A stretch of 64,000 nucleotides of DNA from Ophiobolus disseminans (taxonomy: Eukaryota; Ascomycota; Dothideomycetes; Pleosporales; Phaeosphaeriaceae). Shown here in pieces: positions 12,421 through 22,899 of this stretch. Location of the stretch: assembly GCA_010093685.1 (NCBI GenBank), contig MU006239.1, positions 352,638 through 416,637 on the forward strand, in the 5' to 3' direction. The position numbers and the translations under genes are program-made. Numbering within the stretch: position 1 is the stretch's first letter; every line of letters starts with the position of its first letter. The notes under the pieces were generated by a model. That model was not told where the DNA came from. It did not search any database and worked only from the letters and a program-made list of their open reading frames with translations.

Positions 12421-14522
12421 AATACATCTAAGCTAAGGGGGTGTGTCAGATATCAGGGGTGCTGTGAGGCTACCAACACTGAAAGAAACAGGAGGGGCCG
12501 GCACAAGCGCCTTGGCACACTAGTACTAGATCTGACACCTGGTTAAACTCCGCACTTGACCGAGAGAACACTAGAATACAACATTATTATTAATTCATCT
12601 CATCTATCATCAGGCCTCAATACCTTATCAAATCTGACAGTAAGACCTAGTTGATGTAGCGTTAAAAGGTGCTAGGAGAGCTAACTATACTAAATAGAGT
12701 GACTAGCCACTTATATAGCCCAAAGCGTGTACGGAAAGCAGTAAGCTATTTATTCTCTTCTTAAATGCGTATCTTGTAGAAAGCCGTAATAACATCTAGC
12801 TTAGTATACTACTTATCTTTGCAGATATTGTTTAATGTCTTATAGATAAGAGGTAGAGGGTATCTATTCTTCTTAGTAATTGCATTAAGAGCGCGGTACT
12901 TAAATATATACGTAGGCCTCCTCCTAGTTTCTTTGCAAAGAAAACTAGGGCTGCAGCAGGAGAGCTACTAACTCTAATAAATACCTTATCTAGTAGTAAT
13001 GTGAGTTCTTTGCGGAGTACTAATAACTTATCTCTAGATATATTATAGAGAGGGCCCTATAGTATTTGCGGACTCTTTCTATCTTCTTTAATAAGCTTAA
13101 TGCGGTAGTCTACTCTAGGGCGGTGTAGAGAGAGCTTAGCAGCTTAGTTTATATCAAAGACTAGCAGCTAGTGGCGGTAGCTTAGTAGTAGAAGGTCTTT
13201 AATCTGCTCTAAGCTCAATTGTGCTTTAGGAGCTAAAGCCTTCTTAATGTCTGCTATAGAGGCAGCAAATACACTAATAGACTTATCTTTCTTAGATGCC
13301 TAAATATATCTCTGCATAGCTACTGTAGAGATCTCCTAGACTGTTAGTGTAGGAGGTAGTACTCCTTTCTTGCTGCGGAGGCGGATACGGGCCCTTTCTA
13401 AGTAGATAAAGATAGACTTCTTTAGTAGTGCAATAGTAATATTATATCTATTAAACTAGGAGCGTCTAAGCAAGATATTAAAACTAAGGTAAGTATTCTC
13501 TATTATGTATCCCTATTCTATGCGTGTATGTCCTTTAATATTATATATAAAGTGGCAAGCTTGCCTAATAGTTCTAGTTCCTTCTACTTCTTAGAGGGTT
13601 CTTAGAGTAGGTAAATTAATGCACTAGAGTTTAGCTTTCTAGGCAAACTAGGAGCTCACTAGGGCATATATTAAGCAACTAGAGTCTAGCATTATAGATG
13701 CATAATAAGTGTAGTTAATAAGTATATGTACGGTAATTGGGTTTGCTTTTATATAGGGTTAAAATAAGCGCTAGTTCTGCTTTATCCTCAAAGCCTTCTC
13801 CTTATACTCCTGCTAGTGACTTTAAGCAGGAGCTATTCTTTTTTCGACTTAGAAACTTCCTTCTCTAGCTATAGAAGCTCTACTACCTTTGTAGTGATAA
13901 TAGTAGTAGGATAATAAGAACGACGTGCAGGAGCATATTAACAAGATCGGATAATATGTCTAGAGGCTCTATAGCGTATGCACAAGCGGTTGCTTAAACG
14001 TCTTTAAATTTTCTCTCTTTCTACCTACTTAGCACGTCGCTTTACTAGGGACTAGGCAGCAAAAGTGTGTGTGGGTTCCTAGTCTATACCATTGTTTTTT
14101 TTGCGTAGCGTTAGGCGTGATGTTAGGCTCTCTATAGTGTCCTAATAGCATCTAGCCTTAATCTAATAGGCTAAAGTAGAGAGGTAAATTCTCTATTCTT
14201 AGTAGGGACTAGAAAGACGCTAACTAGTCTCTCCTGCATAGTATAGCTTATAGCATTCTGTAGGAGTAAGATCTTAATAGTGTTATTAAATAACAATGCT
14301 CTAGCATTTGCTAGCTCGGTCTTAAAGCGTAGCAGAAACTAGGCAAAAGGCTTATGTGCCTTCTGCTTAATAGAGTAGACGTTAGATAGGGCTTTCTTCT
14401 GTTAGTTAGAGTCGCTGTATATGCTAGCTAAGTAATGTAGTAGTTAGGAGCCTAAACTATTCTCCTTCTCTTTCTTAGCTCTAAGAAAAGCTAAGCACAT
14501 GTTCTAGGTATTGCTGCGTAGT

Positions 14523-14672
14523 TAGGGTAGTAAATAGGTTTAGGGTACCCAGCAGTGGGTATAGGTTGGGTTAGAGTCGCACGGACGATAGGTTAAGGTT
14601 AAGGTTAGATCGCATAGACTAGTGGCTGTGGTTGGGTTGTAGTAGCTCTAGCGCGGGTAGAGGTTAGGTTGT
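14523..14672. mobile_element. Foldback element fragment (half copy of A/B family)
   Basis: A left arm resembling elements A and B, starting TAGGGTAGTAAATAGG, with the same GGTATAGGTTGGG and GTCGCACGGACGAT motifs. It stops at 14,672, where an LTR begins, so the right arm is missing. It also marks the point where Gypsy-1 gag is cut. Confidence 0.65.
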
Positions 14673-14846
14673 TGTTGTTGCTAAGAGACGTTAGAACTTT
14701 AATTGAAATGAGAGTATTGATTAGATAACTACTTAGGAAAGATTAGATAAAAATCTAGGTTATATACCCTACGTTAGGGCCTTAATCCCCGAGCTTCCGG
14801 CTCTAATCCCGTGATCGGCCTCGGCTCAAACCTCAATTCTCTAACA
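14673..14846 (-). repeat. LTR of a small family (LTR-X), 3' LTR on the minus strand
   Basis: A 174 bp sequence that on the minus strand starts TGTTAGAGAATTGAGG and ends in GCAACAACA. It is followed on the plus strand by CACCCCCTA, which on the minus strand is a polypurine tract directly upstream of the LTR. This is therefore the 3' LTR of a minus-strand element extending to the right. A second copy lies at 23,714-23,886 and is less mutated; nearly all differences between them are C-to-T or G-to-A. Confidence 0.75.
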
Positions 14847-15157
14847 CACCCCCTAGTCTGTTTGCTCTAAGAGAAAAAGACTGTTCGTGCAGAGTAACTA
14901 GGCTAATCTATTGCTTTACTCCTCATGCGGTGAGGTAAGATCAATTAGATTATTACTCTCTGTCGGGCTTATCGGAGATTTGTGCTGAGCGCTCTCTAGT
15001 GAGTAGCCTATAAGGCATTTAACATAATGCTAGCAATTGTTGTTGCCTCACTAAGAGGTGTGCGAGATTAGACTACCTAATTGTAGTAAGAGTGCGCTGT
15101 CGTTTTATGAACTCGCGCTCCGATCTAGGGTCTGAGAGGCATATATTAATAAGCTTG

Positions 15158-16253
15158 ATGCCTATTCTTCTACTCTTTACTCTTAACATTATCTATTATT
15201 ATAGTGAGACCCCTAATCGCATTTGATCTTGTTCTAATCTCTTGCTAACTATCGCTTAGCCTCCTAAGAAACAGCTCTTAGCTGCTTAGCAAGCCTACCT
15301 CGACAGGCTTCACAGCAAGAAGCGATCTACTGCTCTTAATGCTAAGCCTAAGCCTAAGCCCGCTCAATCTTCTACGCTTAGCCGTTAATCCGCGCGCTAC
15401 TCTACAACGTCGCAGGAGCTAGTGATAAGTGGAGGGGCTTCTAGGCTTCTAGGATCGCCGCCGCGCCGCCTAGATCCGTGCTAGCGTTGCGTGCAGAAGA
15501 TATTTAATAGCTAGAAGAACGTTGTGTGCTATGCTCAGCTAGGCCCCTCTAATAGCCAGCGCTGCATTAAGTGTAGCACTTACTCGTGCTTTCTAATGTA
15601 AGTTTTGATCACTGCTAACCTCTTGATTACTGCTAACTTGTTTAGGCGTCCTAATGCTCTTAGTCCCGCTCGCTAGCTTGCTTAAGGATATCTTAATTAG
15701 CAGGAGGTAAGTGATGTAAGTTTAGCCTTTCTGTAACTAATTAACTACGCTAACCTTTAATAGCCTAAGGGATTTGGGCGCAATTGCGCTTTCTTAGCTC
15801 AAGCGATTAGAGATACTGAGTCTAATTGGCGTGCTAACAACACTGCTAAAGCTAAGGCTGCAGCTAAAGCGAAGGCAGCTAAGACACTATCTAAGTCATT
15901 AACCCAATTAAGAGCTCCGCCTGCTTTGTCTCCTACTGCTCTCTCTTTACCTCTTTAGGGATCGTCGCGCAATTAAGGATCTCGACTCCTATAATCTCTG
16001 CTCTTACCTTCTTCTTAGCAATTAGCGCTTTAAGATCTGTTGCTATACTAGAGTAGACAGTATCTAAATTAGCAGCAGCAAGGATTTCAGCCTCAGCGTG
16101 GCTATCAGCAGCAGTCTAGGTATTAGCAGCAGCAGCCTGATTATCAGCAGCAGTCTAGATATTAGCAGCTTGATTAGCAGCTGCGCTCGCCTTCTTAGCA
16201 GCTCTATTACAATGCTTAGCCTAGCTCAGTGTACAATTCAGGCTACGTTAATC
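15158..16253 (+). pseudogene. Accessory gene antisense to the LTR-X element; Cys-rich, Lys/Ala-rich, Gln/Tyr-rich
   Basis: I do not recognise this protein. The frame runs from an ATG at 15,158 through three exons (15,158-15,597, 15,646-15,706, 15,764-about 16,253). Two introns of 48 and 57 bp have GTAAGT donors, CTAAC branch sites and TAG acceptors, and splicing keeps the frame. Stops are nearly all TAG/TAA at likely Trp or Gln sites. Residues about 105-146 form a Cys cluster (two CxxC pairs plus single Cys) ending CF just before intron 1. A Lys/Ala-rich stretch follows (about 15,840-15,900), then a Gln/Tyr-rich tail with QQQ repeats (about 16,060-16,190). It runs opposite to the LTR-X element, next to its 3' LTR. 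Gypsy-3 carries a related gene in the same relative place. The tail is cut by a LINE fragment. Confidence 0.55.
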
Positions 16254-16880
16254 TAAAGATATCTTTAAAGCGCTACGTTACACTAAGAAGAGAACTACAA
16301 GAGCTATCCTAGAACTGCAATACTAATAGAATAGAGAGATAAGAATAGCAAAGGAATTTAAAGAGCAATGTACAGCCTTTACAACAACTCTATTCTCTAG
16401 CCCCTACGCACAAACACACAACTACACTAGAGCGGATACATACAAGAAAAGTAGGACTAGAAAGAAGAGCTAGACGAGATTAAAGTCTATAATGCTATCT
16501 TTGCTAGCAACCTAAAGAAAGCGCTAGGTATAGATTAGCTCTTCTTCGCTATTCTACGCAAGGCCTACAAAGCAATAAGCAAAGTGTTTTTTCTTCTCTA
16601 CAGGGCGCTGTTTGTTTCAGGATACTACCCTAGGGCTTAGAGAGAAGCAATTGGAGTTATACTACTATAAGCAAACAAAAAGAATTACTCGCTACTAAAA
16701 GCCTACAGAGTTATCTCTCTTTTAAATTGCTTAGGAAAAGCATTTAAGAAGATCCTAGCTACAAGGCTAAGCTACCTAGCAGAGACAGGAGACCTCCTGC
16801 AACACACACAGATAGAAGGAAGAAAGTAGAAATTAGCGCTAGATGCCTGCCTTCTCCTGTAGTTAAAAGTTCAAGAAGCG
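16254..16880 (+). pseudogene. LINE reverse-transcriptase fragment, plus strand
   Basis: About 627 bp nearly identical, in inverted orientation, to 20,640-21,240 of the LINE to the right. It covers the N-terminal part of the reverse transcriptase of a Tad-like LINE. Most RIP-type stop codons are shared between the two copies, with a handful of differences at the right end. It is truncated on both sides: by the antisense gene on the left and a Copia LTR stub on the right. Confidence 0.7.
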
Positions 16881-16881
16881 G

Positions 16882-16925
16882 CATCTTATCTATTATTAGG
16901 TTCTAATACCTTATTAAATCTAACA
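16882..16925 (+). repeat. Copia LTR stub
   Basis: The last 44 bp of a Copia-1-type LTR (CATCTTATC to ATCTAACA). No interior follows, so it is a broken remnant. Confidence 0.65.
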
Positions 16926-18345
16926 CTTCTACTTTCTATTTCTTCTTTTTACTTAGTTCTCTACTCGCTTCTTCTAACGTATATCTAAAGCTGTCGCTAG
17001 TCTATAGAAAAAGTAAGAAGAAAGCTACTAACAGCCTGTCTCTCTCTACTATTACTAAGTATGCTTAAGCGAAAACAAGCTATATCACTAAGAATAGAGA
17101 ACCTATTACTCTTCTACGGTCGTCTTACTAGCGTGCGAAGTTATAGAACCTAAGGTAGAGTTATCGATTGTCTAATAGAAGGCATACACGTACTATTGCG
17201 CAATCTAGTCTAACTGCAGCTATAACTTATAAGACGCAGCATTAATACTATTGCAGTCGCTAATATTCTTAGATATGTAGCTAAGTACAACTCTAAGCAT
17301 GTACTTCTTAATCCGGTAATTTTAATCTTCTACTCTCTTTCTAATATTTATACAAAATAAGAGAGCTAGTAGTAAGGCTAAGTACGCACTACAAATAAGG
17401 TACAAAGAAAGACGTATAAGGCTATACGCGCTTACTTACGTAGAGTACTTACTTGTAAAGTATATTATAAGAAATTGAATATATAATATAGTTTACTATT
17501 AATTTAGCTACTAAACTCTACTAAACTACCTACGTAATAATAACCCGTAATATCTTAATAATATAGGTAGCGGATATTTAGTAACTATATTTTAGCAATT
17601 CGGTAACACACAAAGCTATTAGCTTTAAGCTTTTAGTAATAAACCCCGCAATAACTCTCTATCTTATAATATTAACTCTCAAATACTGCTTATATAGCTT
17701 AGAATTCGTTTTACATTTGCTATATTTTGCTATTAGCTCTAAAGATCGCGATTACCTCTGTAGTAAGACGCTGCAGCTACACTATAGCATTAGTATATAA
17801 CTAATTAATTCCAAATTCTGTATTCTTATATAAATAGCTATAGAAGTAGAGAAAATATCTCTATTATATAAGGCATAAGAGGTAAAGTTTTATAGATAGG
17901 TAAGTAGAATTAGTTACAATAATCTAACTAGAGAAACAGAAAGAGTAGTTACAAAGTATTACTATAGAGATTAGAGTTAGTAAGAAGGCTGTACTAGAAT
18001 CGCTGTATTAACTTAAACACGATAAGCTATAGAAGCTTATTATAGGTATCTATATACCTACGTGTTGTCTCTTAATAGTATACTATCTTACTAGTAGCTT
18101 AATAGTGTACTATTAAAGAGAGTGTACTATCTAGATTATTATAAGATAGTACGTCTTAGCGCGGTAGTAGCTACGTGACGTAGTTACAATACTCTACTTT
18201 AGGCGTACTAATTGTTTCTATGTGAATAATTAATATATATAACTCTCTATTCGTAAAACCTTAACCTCTTTGTATAGGCTACAGTTCTCTCGCGAGGCAA
18301 TATTACCTCGTCTTAACGCTAGTAGCTTTTTTTTTAAAAAAAATT
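16926..18345. other. AT-rich RIP-decayed DNA, unidentified
   Basis: The sequence is dense in TAG and CTA and has no open frame. Around 18,080-18,150 there are several copies of TAGTGTACTAT or TAGTATACTAT in both orientations, giving hairpin potential. One short segment near 17,275 encodes an RYVAKY-like string on the plus strand, too short to assign. I see no terminal repeats that would delimit an element. Confidence 0.45.
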
Positions 18346-21300
18346 ATCTACATTGCACTATCTATTGCTAGCAGAAATACAATAATGCTTATGCAGCCCT
18401 AGAGGCTATAGAGCGCTGCGCATACTTTGCTAATCCCTCTTTCCTAGAGCTCTAAAGCTTAGTGCTATTAGCTGCAGTCTTCCACCTGCATTGTGTATCT
18501 CTACCTATATTCTCTTTTTATTCTCACTTGTAGTTTAACTCGTTGTAGTAGGCTTAAGAAGCTCCTGCTAGTAACAGCTAATTAGCTGTAGCAATTTTAG
18601 TGTTTTTTAGGAAAATTAGTAAGGTAGCTCTTCTCTTTGTTGTGCTGAAGAGTTATAGTAGTGTAAAAAAAGACGTGTCTAGGGCTATTGCTATTCTCTT
18701 TCTCTCTCTTCTATAGTGCTTGCAGTGTAGAAGAAGGTGCTAAGGTGTTTGCAAGGACTTGCAGCTACTAAAGCATTCTTCTATGTCGTCTTTGCCTATA
18801 GCATTAGAGAATTGCTTAAAAAAGCCTTTTCTAAGCTTAAGCTAGTAGTAAGCAGTCTATACTTTCTTAGGGCTAGAAAGTAGCTGCATCTTGTATAAGA
18901 TCTTAGGTGTATCTCGTGTAGCCTTACTGTAGGCCTTTCTCTTTTCTCTTCTGTTTATTTGTTTCTAGTCTTGTTTCTATGTATGTAGTATCTTCTCCTT
19001 TGCCTTTCTTTTAAGATAGCTAAGCGTAGTAAGAGGGTCCTTTGCCTTTTGTTTTAAGCCCGCCTTAGCTAGCCTATCTGCGTGCTCGTTGCCTTGAATC
19101 TCTTAGTGTCCTAGGACCTAAGTTATTAAGATCTTGTTGTTCTGTAGTACAATCTGTTTATAGAGCTCTATAGTTTTATAGTACACTTTTTAGCCTTCTA
19201 TTAGAGAGACCTTTTGTAGCCTTTTAAGAGCTGCTTAGCTATTTATAAAGACGTGTATTTCCTTTTCTTGTAGGTTTCGTCTTTAGAGGTTCTTAAGAGC
19301 GTTGTGCACTACTGCAGGCTCGGCGTCTATAATCTCTATCTTGTCTCCTAGGCTCTAGTTTTTAGCTTAGATAAATGTGCCTTAGGCAGAAACTTAGCAG
19401 TATCCTATAGCTACTTCCTCTTCTATCTTTAAGCCGTCTGTGTATAGTAGCACTAGTGCAGTTTCCTTCTCTTTCTCTTTTTGGTCTTGCAGCCATTGCT
19501 TGTAGCGGTTTGCTGTTTTAGACTTGCTACTTTTTAAGATAGTAATGCTAGCATAGGCTAAAGCTAGCTTACTCCACGGCTTAGCTAGAAAAATAGAGAT
19601 CTCTTCTATATTGCGTTGTTCTTGTGTTCTGTTTGCAAGCTCTCTTAGCTGTGTGCTAATACAAAGCTGCTTCTATTACTGTATTGCTTCTCTAATAGAA
19701 TAGTTTTTTCCTAAAGATAGGATTCTGGTAGCATATTGTTAGCAGAGCTTTTTGGCTCGAAGTTTTATTAGCAAGGTTGCTGCTTCAATTTCTATAGCCT
19801 TAGTAGGTAATCCTTTAAAGGCCCTAAGAATTTAGCGTAGCGCTAAGTTCTGCAGTAGCTGATACTCCCTAAGTAAGGAGTTTTTTCTTTTGCCCCACTA
19901 TAGCTGCACTCTATAGTCTGCCACTAAGAAGACGCACGCAACATAGAGCTACCTTGTTGCCTGTGCACTTAAGCCTCTTTAAGTATTTCCTAGGCGTAGC
20001 AGGCGCTAGAAGACTTGCTGTGCTACAGCAACCTTGTTTTAAACATGCTTTTTATACGATAGCTTATTGTCTAGGAAGAAGCTAAGCTAGCGGACACAGC
20101 TGCTTAGCTGAATTAGGCTTTCTTCTACTTAAATAGGTTCTACTTTAATTACTCTCTTGCGGCTAGCATAGAGAAGCTCTGTCTTTTCTACATTAAATTT
20201 AATTGCGCTTTTTAAGCTTTATAAAGTATAGCCTTTGCAGTCTCTTCTAGTGTTTGCTTTAGCCTCTTTATTAATCTTGCGCTTACTCTAATGCATATGT
20301 CGTTAATATAAGAGAAGGTAAAGGTGCCTAGCCTTATTTTGTAGATATCTCTAATGTAGAGAAGAAAGAGAATAGGCGAGATTAGCGATCCTTAAGGTAT
20401 ACTAATCTCTATGCTTTGTAGCAATTGAGTTTAGCTATTAAACTTAAGTTTAGTAGAGCGTTTAGATAGAAAGAAGCTAATCCACCTAATTAATGCTAAT
20501 AGAAGTTGAAGTTTTTTGCATATAGCTAGCAGCTAGTTTGCTACTACGTAGTTAAAGGCTCCTTTTACATTAACAAATAATAGTGCAGTAGTACGCTTCT
20601 TTAGCTACGCTTCTTAAACTTTTAACTGCAGGAGAAGGCAAGCATCTAGCACTAATTTCTGCTTTCTTCCTCCTATCTATGTGTGTTGCAGGAGCTCTCC
20701 TGTCTCTGCTAGGTAGCTTAGCCTTGTAGCTAGGATCTTCTTAAATGCTTTTCCTAAGCAATTTAAAAGAGAGATAACTCTGTAGGCTTTTAGTAGCGAG
20801 TAATTCTTTTTGTTTGCTTATAGTAGTATAACTCCAATTGCTTCTCTCTAAGCCCTAGGGTAGTATCCTGAAACAAACAGCGCCCTGTAGAGAAGAAAAA
20901 ACACTTTGCTTATTGCTTTGTAGGCCTTGCGTAGAATAGCGAAGAAGAGCTAATCTATACCTAGCGCTTTCTTTAGGTTGCTAGCAAAGATAGCATTATA
21001 GACTTTAATCTCGTCTAGCTCTTCTTTCTAGTCCTACTTTTCTTGTATGTATCCGCTCTAGTGTAGTTGTGTGTTTGTGCGTAGGGGCTAGAGAATAGAG
21101 TTGTTGTAAAGGCTGTACATTGCTCTTTAAATTCCTTTGCTATTCTTATCTCTCTATTCTATTAGTATTGCAGTTCTAGGATAGCTCTTGTAGTTCTCTT
21201 CTTAGTGTAACGTAGCGCTTTAAAGATATCTTTGCCTTTAGCATCTTGCAGGAAGGTGTTCTAATAGCTTAATTTAGCTTTCTTTATTACCTGTAGGTAC

Positions 21301-21707
21301 TACTCTCTTCTTGCTTACGCTTTTTTTGTGTTTATAGGTGTAGGATGCTTCTGCTAGACGCGTATAGCTTTACTTGCTTATTTTCTCTTCTCTACTAGCT
21401 CTTTACTACACTACGGCTTAGATCTCTCGCAGTATCTTGCTTTTAGAATAGCTTTGTTAGCTGCTTCTTAGATGCTCTTTGTAAGGAGGTCTGTAGCGTT
21501 GTCTAGGTCTTCCTGTAGCTAGAGTGGTAGAGATAGGTTACTTTGCTCTATCTTATCTGCCTAGGCATTTACAGCCTTAAGTATTTGTATAAGTTTATTG
21601 CCTACTATCTGTTCTTATAGCGTTGTTGCAAACTTTTTCTAGTCTGCCTTCTCTAGCTTATAGAGCCTATCTTGTAAGAGGTTAAGAAACCTCTCTATAT
21701 GCTTTTT
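18346..21707 (-). pseudogene. LINE 3' half: reverse transcriptase, RNase H and 3' UTR (Tad-like)
   Basis: On the minus strand this is the 3' half of ORF2 of a Tad/I-type LINE. The reverse transcriptase core includes IPQGS and SPILFLLY (about 20,355-20,405) and YINDI (about 20,290), which is YxDD with one D-to-N change. An RNase H domain follows with GNEHADRLAKAG near 19,065-19,105. The last 500 bp are untranslated and end at an A-run (T-run on plus, 18,331-18,346). Breaks are RIP-type stops. At 21,708 a second LINE 3' end abuts, so the N-terminal endonuclease is not contiguous. Confidence 0.75.
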
Positions 21708-21960
21708 TTATTATTTACATTGCACTATCTATTGCTAGCATAAATACAATAATGCTTATGTAGCCCTAGAGGCTATAGAGCGCTGCGCATGCTAAGCATA
21801 ATCCCTCTTTCCTAGGGTCTACTGCTAGTGCTATTAGCAGGAGTCTTTTACCTCTAGCGTGCATTAATATAGTGTACCTACCTTACTTGTCTTTCTAGTT
21901 TTGTTTGCAATTTTAACGTTGTTGAAATACTCTAGTTAAGCTTTTTCTGCTTTAGCTATA
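21708..21960 (-). mobile_element. Second LINE 3' end inserted between ORF2 parts
   Basis: The sequence from ATTTACATTGCACTATC onwards closely matches 18,346-18,450, the 3' UTR of the neighbouring LINE, and starts with its own T-run at 21,704 (A-run on minus). It is therefore the 3' end of another LINE copy in the same orientation. It lies between the reverse-transcriptase part (left) and the endonuclease part (right). Confidence 0.65.
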
Positions 21961-21974
21961 GTAGTGCCTAGGTA

Positions 21975-22690
21975 GAATAGAGGTAGGTGTAGAAGGCAAG
22001 GCAATACTAGACCTTATTCTTCTACTTTGCCTCTAAGTTGTGTGTTGTAAGGCTATACTAGCTGCCTTATTTACGTATTTAGAGCTAGTGCTTAGGTGTG
22101 TGTGTAGGAGGTAGGTGTAAGAGGCAAGGCAATACTAGACCTTATTCTCCTACTTTGCCTCTAAGTTGTGTGTTGTAAGGCTATGTTAGCTACCTTATTT
22201 ACAGTTAAGGGCTAGTGCCCTATTATGTAGATGCGTAACCCTGCATAAAGTAGAGGTAGAGTTCTTAGTTTATAGAGGAGATAGGTGTAGAGGCAAGGCA
22301 GTGCTAGACTATATTCTTCTCTCTCTCTAATTCTTGTGTTGTAAGGCTATGCTAGCTGCCTTATTTACAGTTAAGAGCTAGTGCCCTATTGTATAGATGC
22401 GTAACCCTATATAAAGTAGAGGCAGAGTTCTTAGTTTGTAGAGGAGATAGGTGTAGAGGTAAGGCAGTGCTAGACTAAGTTCTTCTCTCTCTCTAATTCT
22501 TGTGTTGTAAGGCTATGCTAGCTACCTTATTTACGTGTTTAGAGCTAGTGCTTAGGTGTGTGTGTAGGAGGTAGGTGTAAGAGGTAAGGTAATACTAGAC
22601 CTTATTCTTCTACTTCGCCTCTAAGTTATATGTTGTAAGGCTACACAAGCTACCTTATTTACGTGTTAAGAGCTAGTGCTCTGTTGTGTT
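21975..22690. repeat. Five-unit tandem array, alternating 127 and 166 bp
   Basis: Five units begin at about 21,980, 22,108, 22,275, 22,441 and 22,568. Each contains AGGTGTAGAGGCAAGGC, GTTGTAAGGCTATGCTAG and CCTTATTTAC. Units 1, 2 and 5 share one version; units 3 and 4 have an alternative middle block (AGATGCGTAACCCT). It sits next to a LINE 3' end and is probably part of that family's untranslated region. It does not code. Confidence 0.7.
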
Positions 22691-22899
22691 AGAGTGCCTT
22701 TAACTAATACTAAACTAAATAGCGCACTAACTATCTAAAAAGGTTTTAGACCGGCTAAGAGGTCACTAATAGAGCTCTTAGCTGCAATAGGCTAGCGCGC
22801 CTGCTACAACGCCTGCATTAAAGCAAAAGCATTAGAAAACAAGTCTAGGAAGGTATTTAAGATAAGATAAAGCAAAAAATCGATAGAAATCGACCTTTT

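Larger units (their letters stand above)
7379..12639 (+). mobile_element. Copia-1, complete LTR retrotransposon inside Gypsy-1
   Basis: A full-length Ty1/copia element of 5,261 bp. Two 196 bp LTRs (7,379-7,574 and 12,444-12,639) start TGTCAGAT and end CTGACA or CTAACA. A primer-binding site follows the 5' LTR directly and a polypurine tract (AAGGGGGTG) precedes the 3' LTR. The 5 bp target duplication is GTAAG on the right and ATAAG on the left, a single TpG-to-TpA change, so RIP acted after insertion. The element sits in the reverse transcriptase of Gypsy-1; the uninterrupted sequence is seen in Gypsy-2 near 33,410. The 3' LTR keeps more C/G than the 5' LTR, so RIP was uneven. Confidence 0.9.
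4930..14521 (-). pseudogene. Gypsy-1 gag-pol, RIP-inactivated, interrupted by Copia-1
   Basis: Read on the minus strand this is the gag-pol of a Ty3/gypsy chromovirus. From right to left it shows gag (about 13,800-14,521) with a damaged CCHC zinc knuckle (second Cys changed to Tyr, near 13,990), protease and then reverse transcriptase. The catalytic YLDD survives at about 7,325-7,350, just left of the Copia-1 insertion. RNase H, integrase and a C-terminal chromodomain (FFKVKW, about 4,960-5,020) follow. The chromodomain places it in the chromovirus branch, which targets heterochromatin. The frame is broken by many TAG/TAA codons at Trp and Gln sites. Gag is truncated at 14,521, where a foldback fragment starts, so the 5' LTR is missing. 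Confidence 0.8.

Noticed and set aside
17260..17310. Helitron helicase trace (RYVAKY)
   Set aside because: A single six-residue string in decayed DNA, without Rep motifs, helicase boxes or Helitron ends.
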